From: Paracoccus sp. R12_2
Lineage (GTDB): Bacteria > Pseudomonadota > Alphaproteobacteria > Rhodobacterales > Rhodobacteraceae
Reading direction: 5' to 3'
Length of the DNA stretch: 64,000 nucleotides
Assembly: GCF_017744015.1 (NCBI RefSeq)
Contig: NZ_JAGHRA010000011.1
Span: 62,001 to 126,000, forward strand
Below, piece by piece: positions 58,121 to 64,000 of the stretch. How positions within the stretch are numbered: position 1 is the stretch's first letter; each line of letters begins with the position of its first letter. The notes under the pieces were generated by a model that was not told the origin of the DNA, ran no database searches, and worked only from the letters and a program-made list of their open reading frames with translations. The translations under genes were made by a program, and so were the position numbers.

Positions 58121-58540
58121 TTACTTGGCACTCAGAAGCGATCCGGTGACCGTTCCGCGTGCGATTTCCTCCCGCCCGAGGCGGCAAAAACTTTCCGCGT
58201 CGCCCGCTGTCACGCCGTTCCTGGCCATATAGTCCTCGGCCACAGCATAGATGCGGTCCTTGTCCGCGCGGCTGTCCAGAAACGCATCGATCTGCGCCTC
58301 GGAATAACCCTTGCCGCGGGCGTATTTTTTCAGTTCACGCGCCTGCATGAACGCATAGATCATGCGCGCATCGATCGACGGGCATTCGCGCCGGATCCGG
58401 TCCGCGATGCGCGCCGCGATCAGGCGGTCGTTGATGTATTTTTCCTGCGCCAGCGGTTCCAGCGCGCCGGCCTGCGTTCCGGTCAGTGCCAGGGTCGCGA
58501 CCATCGCGGCCGCCATGCGGTTGCGGTTCAGTTTGCTCAT
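58121..58540 (-). CDS. DUF5333-type exported protein of the nuo operon
   Basis: 139 residues with a signal peptide (about residues 1-26, ending QAGA) and a charged helical mature part ([29 protein letters not shown]). It matches the DUF5333 proteins found in Rhodobacteraceae nuo operons. Located between the DUF3291 gene and nuoG, 11 bases before nuoG. Function unknown; periplasmic location is inferred from the signal. Confidence 0.78.
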   Translation of the reverse strand: MSKLNRNRMAAAMVATLALTGTQAGALEPLAQEKYINDRLIAARIADRIRRECPSIDARMIYAFMQARELKKYARGKGYSEAQIDAFLDSRADKDRIYAVAEDYMARNGVTAGDAESFCRLGREEIARGTVTGSLLSAK

Positions 58541-58647
58541 GGCTGTCACCTTTCCTCTGTGATGACCCTTGCCATAACAGCCGAAAGACCGGCCTGCCCC
58601 ACACGACCCCGTGCGCCGGACGTGAACATATGCCGCGCGTCCTGCCA

Positions 58648-60434
<1,787 letters not shown>

Positions 60435-60462
60435 CTAACTTCCGATCCTTTTCATCCCGGCG

Positions 60463-60678
60463 TCACGCATCGTTTCTGCGCCGCCAGATACGCCAGGTCA
60501 CGATCAGCGACCAGACAAAAGCGCCAATGGCGGCCAGATCGGCCAGGAAGGCCCATTTCGCCGCCCAGCCATAGTGGCCGCCAAGCCACTGCACCGCGAT
60601 CCACGCGACCATCGCGACGGCGATCACCACGGCCGCCAGCCGCATCTGCCCCGCATCCTGATCCCGCGATTCCGCCAT
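60463..60678 (-). CDS. DUF5337-type small membrane protein
   Basis: 71 residues with two hydrophobic helices (about 11-32 and 37-60) and a basic C-terminus (WRIWRRRND). The DUF5337 family occurs at this place in Rhodobacteraceae nuo operons. The ATG at 60678 shares a base with the upstream stop (TGATG). Function unknown. Confidence 0.78.
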   Translation of the reverse strand: MAESRDQDAGQMRLAAVVIAVAMVAWIAVQWLGGHYGWAAKWAFLADLAAIGAFVWSLIVTWRIWRRRNDA

Positions 60679-61364
60679 CAATAGACGCCACCTTCCTCGA
60701 CACGCTTCGAAAACTCGGTCTCGCCGCCGGCGGCAAGCGTCCTTGCCTGCCCGACCCAGTCATCGCTGCGAATCCGTCCGCCCATCCTGCCGATCAGTTC
60801 GGCGTAATGGTCGATCTCGGCATCGTTCCATGCGGCGATCTGGTCGAAACGGGTCACGCCGTGTTCATGCAACATCTCTTCCAGCTTCGGACCGACCCCC
60901 TTGATCTCCTTCAGGTCGTCGGGTGTTTCGTCGCCGCCATCATTCGTCGCGACCTTCGGGGTCGCAGCGCCATAGATATCGTTGCGTTCGACGCCATTCC
61001 GCTCGCCGGGTTCCGAGGGTGGCTGCGCATCGCCCGAAGGGGCGACCGGGTGGGCCTGATCGCCCTGAGCCGAACCAAGAAAGCCTTCGGTCGCCAGCGA
61101 GGCGACGCCGCGCGGGCGCAATTCCTGGTCCTGCTCCGGTGTGGTGCTGTGCGTTTCGGGGTGCCAGTCGGCACTGTCCATGGCCGGAACGCCGCGGCAC
61201 AGCAGCCAGACAAGGAAAATCCCGAATACGGCAAGGGCGACAACGCCCAGAAACAGCCCCTCGAACCAGCGCAGCGGCCCGAAGCCCGCCGTGAAGATCC
61301 AGACCAGCAGGCCCAGCCCGGCGGCGGTGATCCAACAGTTTCTGGTGCAGGTCGCGTTCGGCAT
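60678..61364 (-). CDS. membrane-anchored H3TH (helix-hairpin-helix) domain protein
   Basis: 228 residues: two membrane helices (about 12-28 and 35-57), a flexible acidic linker, then an H3TH domain at 146-216 starting TPDDLKEIKGVGPKLEEML and continuing to WVGQARTLAAGG. This is the COG3743 'predicted nuclease, FEN1-like H3TH' domain. It is a near copy of the domain at the end of NuoE. It lies between nuoE and DUF5337. DNA binding near the membrane or protein contact with NuoE are both possible. Confidence 0.83.
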   Translation of the reverse strand: MPNATCTRNCWITAAGLGLLVWIFTAGFGPLRWFEGLFLGVVALAVFGIFLVWLLCRGVPAMDSADWHPETHSTTPEQDQELRPRGVASLATEGFLGSAQGDQAHPVAPSGDAQPPSEPGERNGVERNDIYGAATPKVATNDGGDETPDDLKEIKGVGPKLEEMLHEHGVTRFDQIAAWNDAEIDHYAELIGRMGGRIRSDDWVGQARTLAAGGETEFSKRVEEGGVY

Positions 61365-61409
61365 CGATGGATATCTCCCGTATGGCGCCCGGTTGGGCGT
61401 TTCCGTCCG

Positions 61410-62645
61410 TTACTCCTTGTCGTCGTCACCCCGATCCGATCGGGTCGAGAAATCGGTCTGGCCGCCATCGGCAAGGGTTCTGGCCTGCGCGACCCATTCG
61501 TCGCGGCTGGCCCGCCCCTTGAAACCCTCAAGATTGTCGTCGACCCAGGCAAGCTCGGCCGGACCCCATGCGGCGATCTGATCGTAATGGTGGAAACCCA
61601 TGCCGTTCAGCAGTTCTTCCAGTTTCGGCCCGATCCCCTTGATCCGCTTCAGATCGTCAGGGGTGCCGTCCCTCGGGGCATCGAGCCCCTCGGGCCGGCG
61701 GCCCGCCTCTTCCGTCGCGCCGGTGGAGACCTTGCCCCCGCGGGCCTCGGCGGGGGCATCCTTCTCCTGGTCACGCACGCCTTCGGGTTCGATATCCGAA
61801 CGCGGGCGAGCCGGTGACGCGGCCTGCGCCTCCTGCTCGGTGACACCGGTCTTGTCGGCCGGATCATTTTCGGACGGGCGTGGTTCGATCTCGGGCGCGG
61901 TATCGACGCCGCTCTGATCGTCAGGGGCGGCGGCCGGTCGCTCTCGGCGCAGCCATTTGGTCAGGATCGGCGCCTCGGATCCGTCGATCCGCTTGATCGT
62001 CTCGCCCAGTTCGGTGGCCAGCGCCACGCTGGCATTGGCAGAGCTGCCGTCGCGGTCGGTCAGGCTGGTCAGACCCGACGCGGGCTCGGAAGCAAAACGC
62101 CCGGTCTGCGACCCCGGCACCGGGACCTGCCCGTCCGAGAACGCGTCGATCAGTTCCTCCAGCTTCTCGGGCGTCAGATCCTCGTAATAATCCTTGCCGA
62201 TCTGGGCCATCGGCGCGTTCGCGCAGGCGCCCAGGCATTCGACCTCTTCCCAGCTGAACTTGCCGTCCGCCGAAACCGTGTGTGGGGTCGGCGCAATCTT
62301 GCGCTTGCAGACGGCGATCAGATCCTCGGCTCCGCAGATCATGCAGCTGGTGGTGCCGCAAATCTGGATATTGGCAACAGAACCAACGGGCTGAAGCTGG
62401 AACATGAAGTAGAATGTGGCGACTTCAAGCGCCCGGATATAGGGCATACCCAGCAGTTCGGCGCAGTATTCGATGGCCGGACGCGACAGCCATCCTTCCT
62501 GTTCCTGCGCCCGCCACAGCACCGGAATGATCGCCGATTGCTGGCGGCCTTCCGGATATTTGGTCATCTGCGCCCGGGCCCATTCCAGGTTCGCGGCGGT
62601 GAATTCGAAACTGTCCGGCTGGACGGGGGAAAGACGGCGCAGCAT
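61410..62645 (-). CDS. nuoE: NADH dehydrogenase subunit E with C-terminal H3TH extension
   Basis: 411 residues. Residues 1-175 are an ordinary 24-kDa subunit: thioredoxin-like domain with 2Fe-2S ligands C96, C101, C137 and C141 (cluster N1a). Residues about 176-325 are a low-complexity, charged linker. Residues 327-396 are an H3TH domain ([19 protein letters not shown] ... [12 protein letters not shown]). Classical NuoE ends around residue 165-240. The fusion suggests that a DNA/helix-hairpin-helix module rides on complex I in this group. Start shares a base with the nuoD stop. Confidence 0.93.
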   Translation of the reverse strand: MLRRLSPVQPDSFEFTAANLEWARAQMTKYPEGRQQSAIIPVLWRAQEQEGWLSRPAIEYCAELLGMPYIRALEVATFYFMFQLQPVGSVANIQICGTTSCMICGAEDLIAVCKRKIAPTPHTVSADGKFSWEEVECLGACANAPMAQIGKDYYEDLTPEKLEELIDAFSDGQVPVPGSQTGRFASEPASGLTSLTDRDGSSANASVALATELGETIKRIDGSEAPILTKWLRRERPAAAPDDQSGVDTAPEIEPRPSENDPADKTGVTEQEAQAASPARPRSDIEPEGVRDQEKDAPAEARGGKVSTGATEEAGRRPEGLDAPRDGTPDDLKRIKGIGPKLEELLNGMGFHHYDQIAAWGPAELAWVDDNLEGFKGRASRDEWVAQARTLADGGQTDFSTRSDRGDDDKE

Positions 62646-63885
62646 CAGCGGTCAACCTCTCCGAACACGATATCCATCGTGCCGATAATTGCGGAAACAT
62701 CTGCCAGCATGTGACCCTTGGCCATCCAGTCGATGGATTGCAGATGCAGGAAACCGGGCGCGCGCAGCTTGGCCCGGTATGGCTTGTTGCTGCCATCGCT
62801 GACCAGATAGACGCCGAACTCGCCCTTCGGGGCCTCGACGGCGGCATAAACCTCGCCGGCCGGAACGCGGAAGCCCTCGGTGTACAGCTTGAAGTGGTGG
62901 ATCAAGCTTTCCATGTCGCGCTTCATCTCGGCCCGCTTGGGCGGCGTGACCTTGCCGCGCGACAGGATGTCGCCCTGCCCGTCGGGGGCGCGCAGCTTGT
63001 CGATCGCCTGACGGATGATCCGCACCGACTGCCGCATCTCCTCCATCCGGCACAGATAGCGATCATAACAGTCGCCATTCTTGCCAACCGGCACCTGGAA
63101 GTCGAATTCGTCATAGCATTCATAGGGCTGCGAGCGCCGCAGATCCCACGCCATGCCCGACCCGCGCACCATCACGCCCGAATAGCCCCAGTCCAGCGCA
63201 TCCTGCTGGTTGACGATGCCGATATCGACATTGCGCTGCTTGAAGATCCGGTTCTCGGTCAGCAGGCCGTCAAGATCGTCCATCACCTTCAGGAACGGAT
63301 CGCACCACGCCTCGATGTCGTCCAGCAATTCGGGCGGCAGATCCTGATGCACGCCGCCGGGCCGGAAATAGGCGCTGTGCAGTCGCGCCCCGCAGGCACG
63401 TTCATAGAACACCATCAGCTTTTCGCGTTCCTCGAACCCCCACAGCGGCGGCGTCAGCGCGCCCACGTCCATGGCCTGCGTGGTGACGTTCAGCAGGTGG
63501 TTCAGAATGCGGCCGATTTCCGAATACAGAACCCGGATCAGGCTGGCGCGACGCGGCACCAGCGTGCCTGTCAGCTTCTCGATGGCCAGGCACCAGGCAT
63601 GTTCCTGATTCATCGGCGCCACATAGTCGAGACGGTCGAAATAGGGCAGGTTCTGCAGATAGGTGCGGCTTTCCATCAGCTTTTCGGTGCCGCGATGCAG
63701 CAGGCCGATATGCGGATCGCAGCGTTCCACGATCTCACCGTCAAGCTCCAGAACCATCCGCAAAACACCGTGCGCCGCAGGGTGTTGCGGGCCGAAGTTG
63801 ATGTTGAAATTGCGGATGCGCTGTTCGCCGGTCAACTGATCTGCGCTGCCATCGTCATAGACATTGTTGCGGATATCGCCGTCCA

Positions 63886-63886
<1 letters not shown>
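62645..63886 (-). CDS. nuoD: NADH dehydrogenase subunit D
   Basis: 413 residues, the 49-kDa subunit lining the quinone pocket. Conserved patterns [27 protein letters not shown], and the C-terminal [12 protein letters not shown] with the quinone-facing Asp/Arg. Start at 63886 shares a base with nuoC's stop (TGATG). Confidence 0.97.

Positions 63887-64000
<114 letters not shown>

Noticed and set aside
55512..58232. 906-codon open frame on the plus strand opposite nuoG and the lipoprotein gene
   Set aside because: It is antisense to well-supported genes; the translation has no domain pattern and arises from the high-GC third-position bias.

Overview
The window is a continuous, GC-rich, gene-dense stretch of bacterial chromosome, most like Paracoccus or a close relative (Alphaproteobacteria, Rhodobacterales). 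The main reason is the complex I operon: its order (nuoC-D-E-extra-extra-F-extra-extra-G-extra-H-I-extra-J-extra-K-L-M-N-birA) is the Paracoccus-type layout, with unrelated reading frames interspersed among the 14 subunits. GapR, Rhodobacteraceae-type DUF5333/DUF5337 proteins and very frequent ATGA/GTGA/TGATG stop-start overlaps agree. There are no rRNA genes, CRISPR arrays or intact insertion sequences. One tRNA gene (Thr, TGT) is present.

Region 1 (1-6519). The tail of a cytochrome b561 gene is followed by a convergent two-component system (OmpR-type regulator plus kinase). Divergent from the regulator is a tight five-gene cluster: a 'thermostable hemolysin'-family protein that looks like a GNAT/autoinducer-synthase-type enzyme, an AMP-ligase without the usual A10 lysine, a short-chain dehydrogenase, a 2-oxoglutarate oxygenase with an HxE motif, and an exported DUF6134 protein. 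I read it as an uncharacterised small-molecule pathway, possibly controlled by the adjacent regulator. It is the best candidate for an undescribed system here.

Region 2 (6520-14205). A PRC-barrel stress protein with a possible EcfG-type promoter, a PaoABC-type molybdenum aldehyde oxidoreductase, and the two-gene bacterial end-joining system (Ku plus three-domain LigD).

Region 3 (14294-25845, minus strand). A Tat-exported molybdenum hydroxylase (large subunit, 2Fe-2S subunit, triheme cytochrome c) is followed by a caa3-type oxidase set: ExoD-like protein, subunit II with a fused cytochrome c, a subunit I+III fusion, a small membrane protein, CtaG and another triheme cytochrome c. Together they could form a periplasmic aldehyde-to-oxygen chain. 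Its upstream border holds a decayed tyrosine-recombinase C-terminus next to tRNA-Thr, suggesting an old integration event.

Region 4 (25856-43792). Mostly ordinary chromosomal genes: an iron-type ABC permease, a sulfotransferase-like protein, GapR, two YeeE/YedE-family sulfur transporter halves behind a promoter with a SqrR/BigR-like operator, dtd, rhlE, an MFS exporter, tdk, a DUF2270 protein, a DMT permease, the run dac-tmk-holB-tatD-MBL-AEC, dgoK-dgoA and trmB.

Region 5 (43914-64000, minus strand). The complex I operon (nuoC onward, nuoC cut by the window end) runs without a clear break into birA, coaX and rnj. Besides the core subunits it carries a NuoE with a long C-terminal extension ending in a helix-hairpin-helix (H3TH) domain, a separate membrane-anchored H3TH protein, DUF5337, DUF3291 and DUF5333 proteins, a lipoprotein, a cysteine-free carboxymuconolactone-decarboxylase-like protein and a 26-codon membrane peptide between nuoJ and nuoK.
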